This document shows positions 34,921 through 43,270 of a stretch of 64,000 bases of DNA, in pieces. The stretch spans positions 176,759 to 240,758 of the forward strand of contig JAJBAV010000001.1 in assembly GCA_020532085.1 (NCBI GenBank). The letters run 5' to 3'. Positions within the stretch are counted from its first letter, which is position 1. The number at the start of each line of letters is the position of its first letter. The notes under the pieces are model-generated. The model searched no databases. It had not been told where the DNA came from and saw only the letters and a program-made list of their open reading frames with translations. Source of the DNA: Candidatus Cloacimonadota bacterium (GTDB lineage: Bacteria > Cloacimonadota > Cloacimonadia > Cloacimonadales > Cloacimonadaceae). The position numbers and the translations under genes were made by a program.

Positions 34921-36639
34921 CTAATTCAGTTCCAGCGGGCAGAAATAAAGCCACTGGCGGGGTTTCAGGGTGTCGCGCAATGTGGCCAGCAAACGTTCTT
35001 CCAGGCTGGCTTCGCGGTATTTGAGCAGGGAGGCCGCGCTGCGGAACAGGCCGCGGTCGCGGAACAGCTCCCAAACGCTGATCCGCTGGGGATAATTGCT
35101 TACTTTGTAATCGCTTACATTGGCCAGGGCGGCAGCTTTCTTCACCGCTTCCCCGAGGCCGCCGATGGCGTCGATGAGCTTGTTGTCCAGAGCATCCGCG
35201 GCGATGAAGACCCGGCCTTCTGAAACGGCGTCGATGGCCTCCGGTGAGATCTTGCGGCTTTCCATCACGCGCTGGCGAAACTCCGTGTAAACGCCCACGG
35301 ACTCACGTTTCAGCGAGGCCAGCAGCTCTTCCCCATAAGGCTCGAACACGCTGCCGAAGCCGGCGTATTTGCCGTAGCTGAGGGTCTGGCTGTCGATGCC
35401 GAGTTTGTTGCCCAGTTCCACTGCTTCCGGCAGGGCCATGATCACGCCGATGGAGCCGGTGATGGTGTGCGGATCGGCATAAATGTAATCCCCGCCGCAA
35501 GATATGTAATATCCTCCGGAAGCGGCGATCCCGCCCATGGAGATCACCACCGGTATCTTCAACGCTTTCACCCTCTGATAGATCAGCTCGGATTCCAGGG
35601 CTGAGCCGCCGGGGCTGTTCACGCGCAACACCACGGCCTTGACCGAGCTGTCGTCCTCGATGTCGTCAAGGATGCGGTCCACTTTGTGCGCGCTGATCAT
35701 TCCTTCGGCGCTGTAACCTTCTGTGGCGGCGATGTTTCCGCTAAGGTTCACCACTGCGATCCGGTTGCCGGAAACCGCTGCGTCGGCAGGGGAGGCGTAA
35801 TCCGAAAAAGAAACCCGGTCATCATCCCCGATCTTGTACTGGGCAAGCATTTCGTCCCAGGTGAGGGCGGCATCGACGAGGCCGTAGGTTTTGGCTTCTT
35901 TCCCGCTGATGAAGAGGTCCTCGCGGTTTTCGTAGATGTCCCGCACCAGGGTGGAATCCAGCCCCCGCGTGCGGCTGATGTCACCCCGCAGCAGTGCGTA
36001 GCGGCTTTCCAGCGCGCGGCGGAGATTTGCTTCCGTGCCGGGGCTGAGGGAGGTTTGGGTGTAGGGTTCGCCGGCGCCCTTGTAGTCACCGGATTGCATC
36101 ACGTGCATCTTAATCCCCAGTTTTTTGAGGGCTTCGCTGTAAAAGAGGATGTTGCTGGATACGCCCTGCAGCAGCAGGCCGCCGGAGGCGGAGGGGTCCA
36201 TGTAGATCTTGTCCGCCAGCGCGCAGAGCAGATAGTCGCTCTGGCCCAGCATTTCCGCGTGGGCGATCACGGGTTTTCCGCTCTGCTTGAATTCCGCCAG
36301 CGCGGCGCCGATCTCGTTCAGGTTTGGATAGTTGATCGCCACGCCCGCGGGTTTAATGATGATGCCCTTCACCTTGCCGTCCTTGGCCGCTTTGCGGATC
36401 CGGCTGCTGATGTCCTCAGCGCTCAGGGGGCCGAAGCCCCAGAATTCTGAACCGAGCACCTCGGTGTAGTCCGGCACGCTGCCGGAGGGGTCCAAAACCA
36501 GCCAGGTGCCGCCGGATATGGCGGAAGTTGCCGTGGCGGACATGAAAGGCCGCCCGATGAAGTAGCCCGCCGCGAAAGCGCCGATCAGGATGAGCAGCAC
36601 AAGTCCGCAACCGAGCAAAATGCCAGTGCTTGTTTTCAT
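34921..36639 (-). CDS. sppA: Signal peptide peptidase SppA, 67-kDa type
   Basis: A 572-residue inner-membrane serine protease that degrades leftover signal peptides. One N-terminal membrane helix (residues 7-29) is followed by two ClpP-like halves. The catalytic pair is present: Lys187 in SGDYKGAGEP (first half) and Ser374 in GIAASGGYYISCGG (second half), as in the E. coli-type enzyme. The start at 36639 follows AAGGAG at a spacing of eight. The open frame upstream runs through the tRNA gene and is not real. It lies just downstream of the tRNA-Ser gene and upstream of rng. Confidence 0.95.
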   Translation of the reverse strand: MKTSTGILLGCGLVLLILIGAFAAGYFIGRPFMSATATSAISGGTWLVLDPSGSVPDYTEVLGSEFWGFGPLSAEDISSRIRKAAKDGKVKGIIIKPAGVAINYPNLNEIGAALAEFKQSGKPVIAHAEMLGQSDYLLCALADKIYMDPSASGGLLLQGVSSNILFYSEALKKLGIKMHVMQSGDYKGAGEPYTQTSLSPGTEANLRRALESRYALLRGDISRTRGLDSTLVRDIYENREDLFISGKEAKTYGLVDAALTWDEMLAQYKIGDDDRVSFSDYASPADAAVSGNRIAVVNLSGNIAATEGYSAEGMISAHKVDRILDDIEDDSSVKAVVLRVNSPGGSALESELIYQRVKALKIPVVISMGGIAASGGYYISCGGDYIYADPHTITGSIGVIMALPEAVELGNKLGIDSQTLSYGKYAGFGSVFEPYGEELLASLKRESVGVYTEFRQRVMESRKISPEAIDAVSEGRVFIAADALDNKLIDAIGGLGEAVKKAAALANVSDYKVSNYPQRISVWELFRDRGLFRSAASLLKYREASLEERLLATLRDTLKPRQWLYFCPLELN

Positions 36640-36694
36640 GGGAAAAACTCCTTGTTTAAAATCGTGTGCGAAAGGGGGTGATTGTAAAAGTGAG

Positions 36695-36788
36695 TGGCGG
36701 AGATGCTGGGATTCGAACCCAGGATACGCGTTTTGCACATATACACGATTTCCAATCGTGCTCCTTCAGCCAGCTCGGACACATCTCC
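36695..36788 (-). tRNA. tRNA-Ser (anticodon GGA), CCA encoded
   Basis: Read on the minus strand: acceptor GGAGATG (36788-36782) pairs perfectly with CATCTCC, then discriminator G and encoded CCA (36697-36695). The anticodon arm is CACGA-TTGGAAA-TCGTG, giving anticodon GGA. The T arm is CTGGG-TTCGAAT-CCCAG. The long variable arm typical of class II serine tRNAs is present. Confidence 0.97.
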
Positions 36789-36803
36789 GCGCGTGTGGAA
36801 CGT

Positions 36804-36832
36804 CATCTTTTTAAAGCCTCATAATCTGTCAA
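36804..36832 (-). promoter_or_regulatory. Possible promoter for the tRNA-Ser gene
   Basis: TTGACA (minus strand, 36827-36832), 17 bases, then AAGATG (36804-36809), lying within the 52-bp gap between the purH stop and the tRNA. The -35 is perfect; the -10 is weak. Confidence 0.4.
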
Positions 36833-36840
36833 ATCAAATA

Positions 36841-38385
36841 TCAGTGCCGAAAGTGGCGGCAACCCGTGAAAACCATGGCCAGGCCAAGTTCGTCGCAAGC
36901 CGCGATCACTTCCGCGTCGCCTTTGGAACCGCCCGGCTGGATGATGGCGCGGATGCCCGCGGCGCACAGGGCGTCGATGGAATCGCGGAAGGGGAAAAAG
37001 CCGTCGGAGGCGCACACGGCGCCGCCAAGGCTGTGGCCGAACTTGCGCGCCTTCATCACCGCCAGCTGCAGCGCGTCGATGCGGCTGGTCTGGCCCGCGC
37101 CGAGGCCGAACACGCGGTCCGCGCCGGTGAGGGCGATGGCGTTGGAACGCAGCAGCGCGGCCACTTTCCAGGCAAATTGCAGCGCCCTAAGCTCTGCGGC
37201 TGCGGGTTCCCGTCTGGTCACCACGCGCCAGGTGGCGGGATCTTCATTCACGAGGTCCCGCTCTTGCAGCAGCCAGCCTTGCAACAGTTGTTTCAGTTCC
37301 CAGGGATATTGCCCGGGTTCCAAAACCTGGGCCTCCCAGCGGATCAGGCGCCGGTTCTTCTTTTTGCGCAAAAAATCCAGCACTCCGTCCTCATAATCCG
37401 GGGCGATGATGATCTCGGTGAAGATCTGGTTGATCTGCCGGGCGGTTTCCAGATCCAGAGGGCGGTTGAGGCCAACTATCCCGCCAAAGGGGGATTCGGT
37501 GTCCGCCGCCAACGCCTTTTGGTATGCGTCCTGAAGCCGCTCCGCGCAGCCGATGCCGCAGGGATTGCAGTGCTTGGTGATCACCGCGGTGGGCGCCGCG
37601 AACAGCCGCAAGGCCCGCAGCGTGGCGTCGATGTCCAGTTGGTTGTTGAAAGAAAGTTCCAGCCCGTGCAGCAGGCTCAGCCCGCCCTGGCCTGCGGCGT
37701 ACAGCGCCGCGCGCTGATGCGGGTTTTCGCCGTAGCGCAAAGTGCTCACGCGGGGCAGGCTAACTTCCAGTTGATCAGGCAGTTCCGGCTCCGAATCAAC
37801 ATCTTCCTGGCCGCCCAGCCAACCGGCAATGGCGGCATCGTAAGCCGCCACGTGCGCGAAGGCCTTGCGCGCCAGACGGATCCGGCTTTCCAGCGGCAGT
37901 TCCCCGCTGTTCTGAAGCTGCCGCAAGACGCTGGCGTAATCTTCTGGGTCACAGAGCACCACCACTCCGGCGTGGTTCTTGGCCGCCGCCCGCAGCAGTG
38001 AGGGACCGCCGATATCGATGTTTTCGATCAGCTCCTGCCTTGTGGCACCCGCTCTGGCCAGGGTGGCGCGAAAGGGATAGAGGTTCACGGCCACCAGGTC
38101 GATGCGTCCGATGCCAAGCCGGGCCAGGGTTTCCAGGTGCTCCGGGTTGGAGCGGTCGGCCAAAATGCCCGCGTGGATGTGGGGATGCAGGGTTTTCACG
38201 CGGCCACCCAGGATCTCCGGAAATCCCGTCACGGCTTCCACTTCGCTTACTTCCAAACCTTGCTCCCGCAGATATCCGGCCGTGCCGGAACTGGAGATGA
38301 TGCTGTAGCCTAGCTCCGCCAGAGCCCGCGCCAGGGCTGCCACTCCGGTTTTATCCGAAACCGAGATCAGGGCTTGTTTTTTCAC
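36841..38385 (-). CDS. purH: Bifunctional AICAR formyltransferase / IMP cyclohydrolase
   Basis: This enzyme carries out the last two steps of de novo IMP synthesis. The protein has the standard 514 residues. The N-terminal MGS-like IMP cyclohydrolase domain contains SVSDKTGVAALARAL and GRVKTLHPHIHAGIL (61-75). The AICAR transformylase part has RYGENPHQ (217-224), KHCNPCGIGCA (271-281) and a C-terminal GGSKGDAEVIAACDELGLAM that closes the family signature. It overlaps the YihY-type gene by four bases (ATGA), which places it last in the ABC exporter operon. No other purine genes are next to it, though hpt (salvage) is at 55.7 kb. Confidence 0.97.
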   Translation of the reverse strand: MKKQALISVSDKTGVAALARALAELGYSIISSSGTAGYLREQGLEVSEVEAVTGFPEILGGRVKTLHPHIHAGILADRSNPEHLETLARLGIGRIDLVAVNLYPFRATLARAGATRQELIENIDIGGPSLLRAAAKNHAGVVVLCDPEDYASVLRQLQNSGELPLESRIRLARKAFAHVAAYDAAIAGWLGGQEDVDSEPELPDQLEVSLPRVSTLRYGENPHQRAALYAAGQGGLSLLHGLELSFNNQLDIDATLRALRLFAAPTAVITKHCNPCGIGCAERLQDAYQKALAADTESPFGGIVGLNRPLDLETARQINQIFTEIIIAPDYEDGVLDFLRKKKNRRLIRWEAQVLEPGQYPWELKQLLQGWLLQERDLVNEDPATWRVVTRREPAAAELRALQFAWKVAALLRSNAIALTGADRVFGLGAGQTSRIDALQLAVMKARKFGHSLGGAVCASDGFFPFRDSIDALCAAGIRAIIQPGGSKGDAEVIAACDELGLAMVFTGCRHFRH

Positions 38386-39464
38386 CCTTCCTCCTCTTCG
38401 TCCGGAGCGTCCAGGATCTCCTTCAGCTCGTCCCGGCTGATGAATTTGTCCAGATTGCGCCGCATTTTTCCTTGGCCGTAAACCTCCAAAGTGAGGCGCA
38501 TCATCTCGCCGGAACCGCTGGGGGGCGGGTCGCCGCGTTTTTTGTTCTCAAACACCGCCACCATCACGATCCCGCTTAGCACGATCAGCCAGTTCACGTA
38601 GATCCAGAGCAGGAAGATGGGCAGGGCGGAGAGGGTGCCGTAAAATTTCTGGTAGCTGGTCATGCGCAGGATATAGGTGTCAAACCCGCTTTTCACCAGC
38701 ATCCAGATCAGCGCGGTCCAAAACGCCCCCCGCACCAGCGACATCCGCTGCACCTTGATCGAGGGCATCAGCGTGTAGAGAAACACCAGCAGCAGAAACT
38801 GCAGCACGAACGGCACCAGATAGGTGAGCCAGCGCAGCAGCGGCAGTTTCAGCAGCCGCGAGATCAGCGGCAGCGAGGAACTGGAGATCAGCACCACCAG
38901 GATGAACACGCCCAGGATGATGGTGCCCAGAAACTTGATGACCTGGCTGACCAGGTCCTGTTTGGTGTGATACTCCATCTTCAGGATGCGGTCGAAGGAA
39001 TCGCGGATGGTGCGGAACAGCGAGTAAGAGGAGATGATCATCACGATGAAGTTGATCACGTTGAAGCCGGCCCGGCCTTCCAGCATGCCCTCGATCACGT
39101 TGTTCACGGCCAGCGCCGAGGTGGGCATCAGGTTGTTCGAGATCAGTTCGAACACCCTTTCCCGCAGGTTCAAAAAGGGCAAATCCGGCACGATCAGCAG
39201 CAGGAACACCACGAAGGGCACGAAGCCCAGAATGGTGATGTAGGTGAGCGATCCCGCCTCGCGCATCACGCGTTCCCGGCCGATCAGGCGAAACCAGCGC
39301 AGCAGAAAATCCCAGAACTCCGCCAGCACCTGCCGGCGCCTGGCCGGTTCGCTCAGATAGCTCCAGAACTTTTTCAGGTCCATCATCGCGGCTTTGCTGG
39401 AAGTGCTGACCAGCGCCCAGAGATTGGCAAAAAAACCTGTTTTGGCTTTGTCCCGCATCTTCAT
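38382..39464 (-). CDS. YihY/BrkB (UPF0761) family inner-membrane protein
   Basis: This 360-residue polytopic protein has the family entry motif MREAGSLTYITILGFVPFVV near residues 66-85. About six hydrophobic segments follow, and the late signature YGTLSALPIFLLWIYVNWLI lies near 274-293. The function of the family is uncertain; it was once wrongly called RNase BN. A charged cytoplasmic tail ends DAPDEEEEG. It overlaps its neighbours on both sides by four bases, so it is translationally coupled with the ABC permease and purH genes. Confidence 0.9.
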   Translation of the reverse strand: MKMRDKAKTGFFANLWALVSTSSKAAMMDLKKFWSYLSEPARRRQVLAEFWDFLLRWFRLIGRERVMREAGSLTYITILGFVPFVVFLLLIVPDLPFLNLRERVFELISNNLMPTSALAVNNVIEGMLEGRAGFNVINFIVMIISSYSLFRTIRDSFDRILKMEYHTKQDLVSQVIKFLGTIILGVFILVVLISSSSLPLISRLLKLPLLRWLTYLVPFVLQFLLLVFLYTLMPSIKVQRMSLVRGAFWTALIWMLVKSGFDTYILRMTSYQKFYGTLSALPIFLLWIYVNWLIVLSGIVMVAVFENKKRGDPPPSGSGEMMRLTLEVYGQGKMRRNLDKFISRDELKEILDAPDEEEEG

Positions 39465-40696
39465 TCCTCCCTCAAGGCTTCCACCGGGTCCAGATTGCTG
39501 GCCCGCATCGCCGGGCTGAGGCCAAAAACCAGGCCCACCCCGACCGAGACCAGCAGCGCCACCCAGATCATTTGCAACGAGGCCACCACCTGCAGGTCCA
39601 GATACGAGCCCACGGCCCGCAGCACCGAAAAGCCCAGAATGATGCCCAGCACCCCGCCCAGGGCGGTGATCAGGATGGTTTGCACCAAAAACTGCGTGAA
39701 AATGTCCCGGCGCCTGGCCCCCACCGCGATGCGCACCCCGATCTCGCGCGTGCGCTCCTTCACCGAGGCCAGCATGATGTTCATGATCACGATGCCCCCC
39801 ACCAGCAGCGAGATCACGGCAATGAGCACGAACACGGCGGAAAAGATCATCGAGCTCTGTTTCATCTGCTCCATCTGCTCCTGCGCCGCGCTCACCTCAA
39901 ACACTTTCTTGCCCTGCTTGATGTTCAGCACCACGCCCTCCACCTGTTTGCGCAGTTCTTTGGCCGCTTCGGGGCTGGCGGCCTGCAGGCTGAGGCTGTT
40001 CACCTTCTGGCTGGGGTCGATCTTGCTGAGCAGCGTGGAAAGCGGCACGAAAGCCCGCTGGTTCATGTATTCCAGCGCGTTGTCCGTGAAGGCGCTGCCG
40101 CCGCCCTGCGCGGCCATGTATTTTTTTTCCATCACCCCCACCACCAGCAGTTTCTGGCCGCCAAAGCCCACATACTGGCCCAGCGGATCGCGCGAGGCGA
40201 AAAGCTCCTGGGCGGTGGTGCTGCCCAGCACCACCACGTTGTTGTGGTTGTCGATGTCCAAAGTGTTGATGAAGCGGCCTTTGGCCACCTGCCAGTCCTC
40301 CACCTTTTCCATGTCCGGAAACACGCCCAGCAGGCTCACCACGAAACCCAGTTCGCCCACAAGCATTTCCTGCGGCTGCAGCTGGGTTTGGGGGTTGAAG
40401 GCCTCCACCGGCGGCAGCAGCCCGCGGATCTGGTTGATCTCGCGCAGGCTGAAATTCGGCTCGCCGCCCCGGCTGAGGTCCCAAGCCCAGTTTTGCCGCA
40501 CCTCCACCTTGTTCAGGCCCCCGCGCTGGCCCATCCAGTCCAGGGTGGATTTGTTCATCCCGTTCACTATGGCCAGCACCACCATGATGCTCATCACGCC
40601 CAGGATGATGCCGATGATGGTCACGATGCTGCGCACCTTGCGGGTGAGGATGTCGGCCAGGCCGAGCGAGAGGGATTCAGCCAGCGAGATCGCCAT
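39461..40696 (-). CDS. MacB/LolC-like ABC exporter permease
   Basis: A 411-residue protein with an N-terminal membrane helix (about 20-45, SIVTIIGIILGVMSIMVVLA), a large periplasmic MacB-PCD domain (about 46-280) and a C-terminal FtsX domain with three helices (about 285-400; ASVKERTREIGVRIAVGARR is the typical coupling-helix motif). Such permeases move lipoproteins, peptides or drugs out of the inner membrane by mechanotransmission. The gene starts inside the end of the ATPase gene (20-bp overlap). The substrate cannot be told from sequence; no membrane-fusion protein gene is adjacent. Confidence 0.92.
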   Translation of the reverse strand: MAISLAESLSLGLADILTRKVRSIVTIIGIILGVMSIMVVLAIVNGMNKSTLDWMGQRGGLNKVEVRQNWAWDLSRGGEPNFSLREINQIRGLLPPVEAFNPQTQLQPQEMLVGELGFVVSLLGVFPDMEKVEDWQVAKGRFINTLDIDNHNNVVVLGSTTAQELFASRDPLGQYVGFGGQKLLVVGVMEKKYMAAQGGGSAFTDNALEYMNQRAFVPLSTLLSKIDPSQKVNSLSLQAASPEAAKELRKQVEGVVLNIKQGKKVFEVSAAQEQMEQMKQSSMIFSAVFVLIAVISLLVGGIVIMNIMLASVKERTREIGVRIAVGARRRDIFTQFLVQTILITALGGVLGIILGFSVLRAVGSYLDLQVVASLQMIWVALLVSVGVGLVFGLSPAMRASNLDPVEALREE

Positions 40697-41357
40697 CTTC
40701 GATCTTTCCGTCCATGATGCGGATAACTCTGTTGGCGCGGTCCGCCACGGCTTTGTCGTGGGTTACGATGATCACGGTGTTGCCCTGCGCGTGCAGGTTG
40801 CTGAAAATTTCCAGAATGTCGCCTCCGGCCTGGGAATCGAGATTGCCGGTGGGCTCGTCCGCCAGCAGGATGGCGGGGTCGTTCGCGATGGCGCGGGCGA
40901 TGGCCACGCGCTGCCTCTGGCCCCCGGAAAGCTCGGCGGGCTTGTGTTTCAGGCGGTCGCTCAACCCCACGCTGGCCAAAATTTCACGCGCCTTGAGGTT
41001 GCGCGTTTTGGGGTCAATGCCGCCATACATCAGCGGCAGTTCCACGTTCTTGAGGATGTTCAGGTACGGCAGCAGATTGAAGGATTGGAACACGAAGCCG
41101 ATCTTGCGGTTGCGGATCAGCGCCAGCTCGTTTTTGTCCAGCTCGCTCACCAGCACGCCGTCCAGCTGGTACTCGCCGCCAGTGGGCGAATCCAGACAGC
41201 CGATGATGTGCATCAGGGTGCTTTTTCCGGAACCCGAGGGACCCATGATGGCCACAAACTCACCCTCCTCGATGCTCATGTTCACGCCGTTCAGGGCGCG
41301 GACCTTCACCTTGCCCAGGCTGTAATCCTTGATCAGGTATTTCGTGCTGATTATCAT
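40677..41357 (-). CDS. ABC exporter ATPase, MacB/LolD type
   Basis: A 226-residue ATPase with Walker A GPSGSGKST (39-47), Q-loop FQSFNLLPYLN, signature LSGGQRQR (143-150), Walker B ILLADEP (163-169) followed by TGNLDS, and a His switch in VIIVTHD. This is the LolD/MacB subfamily that pairs with FtsX-type permeases. It is the first gene of a unit with the permease, the YihY-type protein and purH, preceded by a good promoter. Confidence 0.95.
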   Translation of the reverse strand: MIISTKYLIKDYSLGKVKVRALNGVNMSIEEGEFVAIMGPSGSGKSTLMHIIGCLDSPTGGEYQLDGVLVSELDKNELALIRNRKIGFVFQSFNLLPYLNILKNVELPLMYGGIDPKTRNLKAREILASVGLSDRLKHKPAELSGGQRQRVAIARAIANDPAILLADEPTGNLDSQAGGDILEIFSNLHAQGNTVIIVTHDKAVADRANRVIRIMDGKIEDGDLAG

Positions 41358-41377
41358 ATTTCTCCACTCAGATACGC

Positions 41378-41406
41378 CATAAATCCATATCTCGCCAAAA
41401 TGTCAA
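41378..41406 (-). promoter_or_regulatory. Predicted promoter of the ABC exporter-purH operon
   Basis: On the minus strand TTGACA (41401-41406), a 17-base spacer and TTTATG (41378-41383) in the context GGATTTATGG, 21 bases before the ATG. It is the same arrangement as upstream of the M6 gene. Confidence 0.55.
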
Positions 41407-41476
41407 TCAAAAAACGGACTGTCCCTGCGGTGATCCCAAACCAATTTGTGCCGATTCGTGTGATTTGTGGGCTGAT

Positions 41477-41580
41477 ATGGAACGCGGAAGGGAACAAAAT
41501 TCTTGAATTTGTTTAATATGCGGACGAAATGGAACCTGGAAGAGAACAAAATTCTTGAATTTGTGTAATTTGTGGACGAA
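41477..41580 (+). repeat. Two 52-bp direct repeats of the 'TGTAATTTGTGGAC' family
   Basis: Units start ATGGAACGCGGAAGGGAACA (41477) and ATGGAACCTGGAAGAGAACA (41529), each ending TTT-AAT-type words plus GGACGAA. The TGTAATTTGTGGACGAA ending belongs to the word family also seen at 43.1, 58.5 and 59.1 kb. Confidence 0.8.
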
Positions 41581-41591
41581 CCCAGCCTGGA

Positions 41592-42506
41592 TCAGTTGTC
41601 CGGGGTGAGCAGGTCGATAATCTTGTTCAGGTTCAGGCCCTGGCCCTGGGCCCTGTTGCTCATCAGGCTGGCTTTCACCTTGTCGACCACAAAGTCCTTG
41701 AGCAGTTCGACCACGATGTCTTTCACCTTGTCCATGAGGCTGGGGTTTTCCGCCAGATTGCTGGCTGTGATGTTCTTGCCGCGGAGTACGGATTCCAGCA
41801 GGTCACCCACCACACCTTCGCCGCCGATGGCGTCGGTGATGGTGCCCAGCAGTCCGTTGTCCTTGGCTGCCGCCGCGCGCTGGGTCTGCGCGCCGCCGCC
41901 CAACAGCGCACCCAAAATGTCCATCAAGCCACCGCCGGAGCTTTGCTTTTGCTGTGGCGCTGGCTGCGGTTCAGACTCCTTTTGCCCGCCGCCGAGCAGG
42001 CCGCCCAGAATGTCCATCAGGCCGCCACCGGAACTTTGCTGTTGCTGCGAAGCTGGCTGCGGTTCAGGCTCTTGTTGCCCGCCGCCGAGCAGGCCGCCCA
42101 GAATGTCCATCAGGCCGCCGCCGGAGCTTTGCTGTTGGTGTGGCGCTGGCTGCGGTTCAGGCTCTTGTTGCCCGCCACCAAGCAGGCCGCCCAGAATGTC
42201 CATCAGGCCGCCACCGGAACTTTGCTGTTGCTGCGAAGCTGGCTGCGGTTCAGGCTCCTGTTGCCCTCCGCCAAGCAGGCCGCCCAGGATGTCTGCCAAG
42301 CCACCGCCGCCGGAGCCGGACAGGGCGCTCATCATCACGTTCATCACGCCTGAATCTTTGTCCTGATCGGGCGAGATGCCTCTTTTCACCACGCCCAGGA
42401 TACCGTCGTCATCGTCCGGGGTGTCGTCCCCGGGGGTTATTTCGTCCATCACTTTTTCCACCACTCCTTGCAGGATGGAGTCGGTTAGTTCTTTCGGTAA
42501 TTTCAT
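41592..42506 (-). CDS. Repeat protein with five GGGLMDILGGLLGGG modules
   Basis: A 304-residue protein without a signal peptide. Residues 67-205 hold five 31-residue units: a Gly/Leu helix-like part (GGGLMDILGGLLGGG) plus a Gln/Pro/Glu linker (QQEPEPQPASQQQQSS). Linkers alternate (ASQQQQ, APHQQQ, ASQQQQ, APQQKQ), so the last expansion may have been by 62-residue pairs. The flanks are helical and non-repetitive (IVVELLKDFVVDKVKASLMS). The GLLGGG words recall DUF937/YidB-like proteins, but that is weak. The function is unknown. The ATG at 42506 follows AGGAG, and a convincing promoter precedes it. Confidence 0.8.
   Translation of the reverse strand: MKLPKELTDSILQGVVEKVMDEITPGDDTPDDDDGILGVVKRGISPDQDKDSGVMNVMMSALSGSGGGGLADILGGLLGGGQQEPEPQPASQQQQSSGGGLMDILGGLLGGGQQEPEPQPAPHQQQSSGGGLMDILGGLLGGGQQEPEPQPASQQQQSSGGGLMDILGGLLGGGQKESEPQPAPQQKQSSGGGLMDILGALLGGGAQTQRAAAAKDNGLLGTITDAIGGEGVVGDLLESVLRGKNITASNLAENPSLMDKVKDIVVELLKDFVVDKVKASLMSNRAQGQGLNLNKIIDLLTPDN
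41892..42308 (-). repeat. Coding tandem repeat, 93-bp period, about 4.5 copies
   Basis: This DNA encodes the 31-residue units of the GGGLMDILGGLLGGG protein. Units are nearly identical at DNA level, showing recent expansion or active homogenisation. Confidence 0.9.
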
Positions 42507-42535
42507 GATTACTCCTGTGTTGTCAGTCTGCCCGA

Positions 42536-42565
42536 ATCATAAATGAAATTAGCCTCAGCTGTCAA
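42536..42565 (-). promoter_or_regulatory. Predicted promoter of the GGGLMDILGGLLGGG repeat-protein gene
   Basis: On the minus strand TTGACA (42560-42565) and TATGAT (42536-42541) are 18 bases apart (or TTATGA at 17), 29 bases before the ATG. Confidence 0.6.
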
Positions 42566-42689
42566 GGAAAATCGTGCTTGGGGAGTGAAAGGGGTGAAAG
42601 TGGTGACGGGGTGACGTGGTGACGTGGTGACGGGGTGAATAACTGCCCCGGGCCGTCATCCCAGCGCAGGCTGGGATCCAGAATAGTTC

Positions 42690-42767
42690 CGCTGGCGTCG
42701 AGCGGTGTAGGAGCATCGACAGTAGGAAACCTCCAGTAGTCCATGCTCACAGGCTCGCTGGACTCCA
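42690..42767 (-). repeat. Dispersed intergenic element, copy B
   Basis: On the minus strand it starts with TCCAGCGAGCCTGTGAGCAT, continues GGACTACTGGAGG and ends CGCTCGACGCCAGCG, matching both ends of copy A at 19561-19730. A CCCAGCGCAGGCTGGGA palindrome adjoins it at 42658-42679. Confidence 0.55.
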
Positions 42768-42779
42768 GACTCTGCCACA

Positions 42780-42818
42780 CTGTCAAAAGACCTGGATTCC
42801 AGCCTGCGCTGGAATGAC
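42780..42818 (+). repeat. 39-bp direct repeat with palindromic core, copy 1
   Basis: Begins CTGTCAAAAGACCTGGATTC and contains ATTCCAGC-CTGC-GCTGGAAT, an 8-bp-arm palindrome. An identical copy is at 42958-42996. Confidence 0.9.
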
Positions 42819-42957
42819 AAAGAGTTCAATCCTTAAGGTGAAAACGCTACAAACGGTGTTACACCCTTTCACCCTTTCACCCCACCATGCCACCCCGACA
42901 CAGCCTCAAAACCCCCTCTGTGCCTCTGTGTCTCCCCGTCTCTGGGTTGAAAAATCT

Positions 42958-42996
42958 CTGTCAAAAGACCTGGATTCCAGCCTGCGCTGGAATGAC
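42958..42996 (+). repeat. 39-bp direct repeat with palindromic core, copy 2
   Basis: Identical to 42780-42818 across 39 bases, 178 bp downstream. The palindrome type (ATTCC...GGAAT) is reminiscent of small dispersed palindromes such as neisserial dRS3; no common origin is claimed. Confidence 0.9.
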
Positions 42997-43270
42997 GACT
43001 CGGGTTTACCCACCATAAATGGACTTGAGCCATAACTTTGATCCAGAGCGATAGAGTGATCAGGGGATCCCAAAGACGATCTGGAATCGGGGTAATTAGT
43101 GTGACTTCGTGAAATCGTGGACAGCTGAGATGATGGGGTTGTGCTCTCTGCGACTCTGTCCCCATGTTTTAAAAATGTGTGTAAATTCGTGAAATTTGTG
43201 GACAGACAAGAGACAGAAGCAGAGCCTGGGAGAAGTTTTTGCTTGACAGAAAGCGGAAAGGGCGAAAGCA

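Larger units (their letters stand above)
42566..43242. other. Repeat-rich intergenic region without a supportable gene
   Basis: It contains short GTGACGGGGTGACGTGGTGA iterations (42602-42637), G-rich and C-rich GTGAAAGGG/CCCTTTCAC stretches in opposite orientation (42586 and 42866), and the dispersed element copy B. It also holds two 39-bp direct repeats, a CTCTGTGCCTCTGTGT word (42916-42931) and two GTGGACAG words near 43.12 and 43.2 kb. Confidence 0.7.

Noticed and set aside
38967..41516. 849-codon open frame antisense to the YihY-ABC genes
   Set aside because: Covers three well-supported genes on the other strand; product has no domain.
42562..42786. Small open frame (SMDYWRFPTVDAP type)
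   Set aside because: Lies wholly within intergenic repeats; no ribosome site; treated as a repeat by-product.
42780..42996. 39-bp palindromic repeats as a phage attachment pair
   Set aside because: The 139 bp between them contains no integrase or phage gene, so att sites are not supported.
43243..43248. TTGACA as promoter for the barrel gene
   Set aside because: It is only 28 bases from the ATG and has no -10 at a workable spacing.
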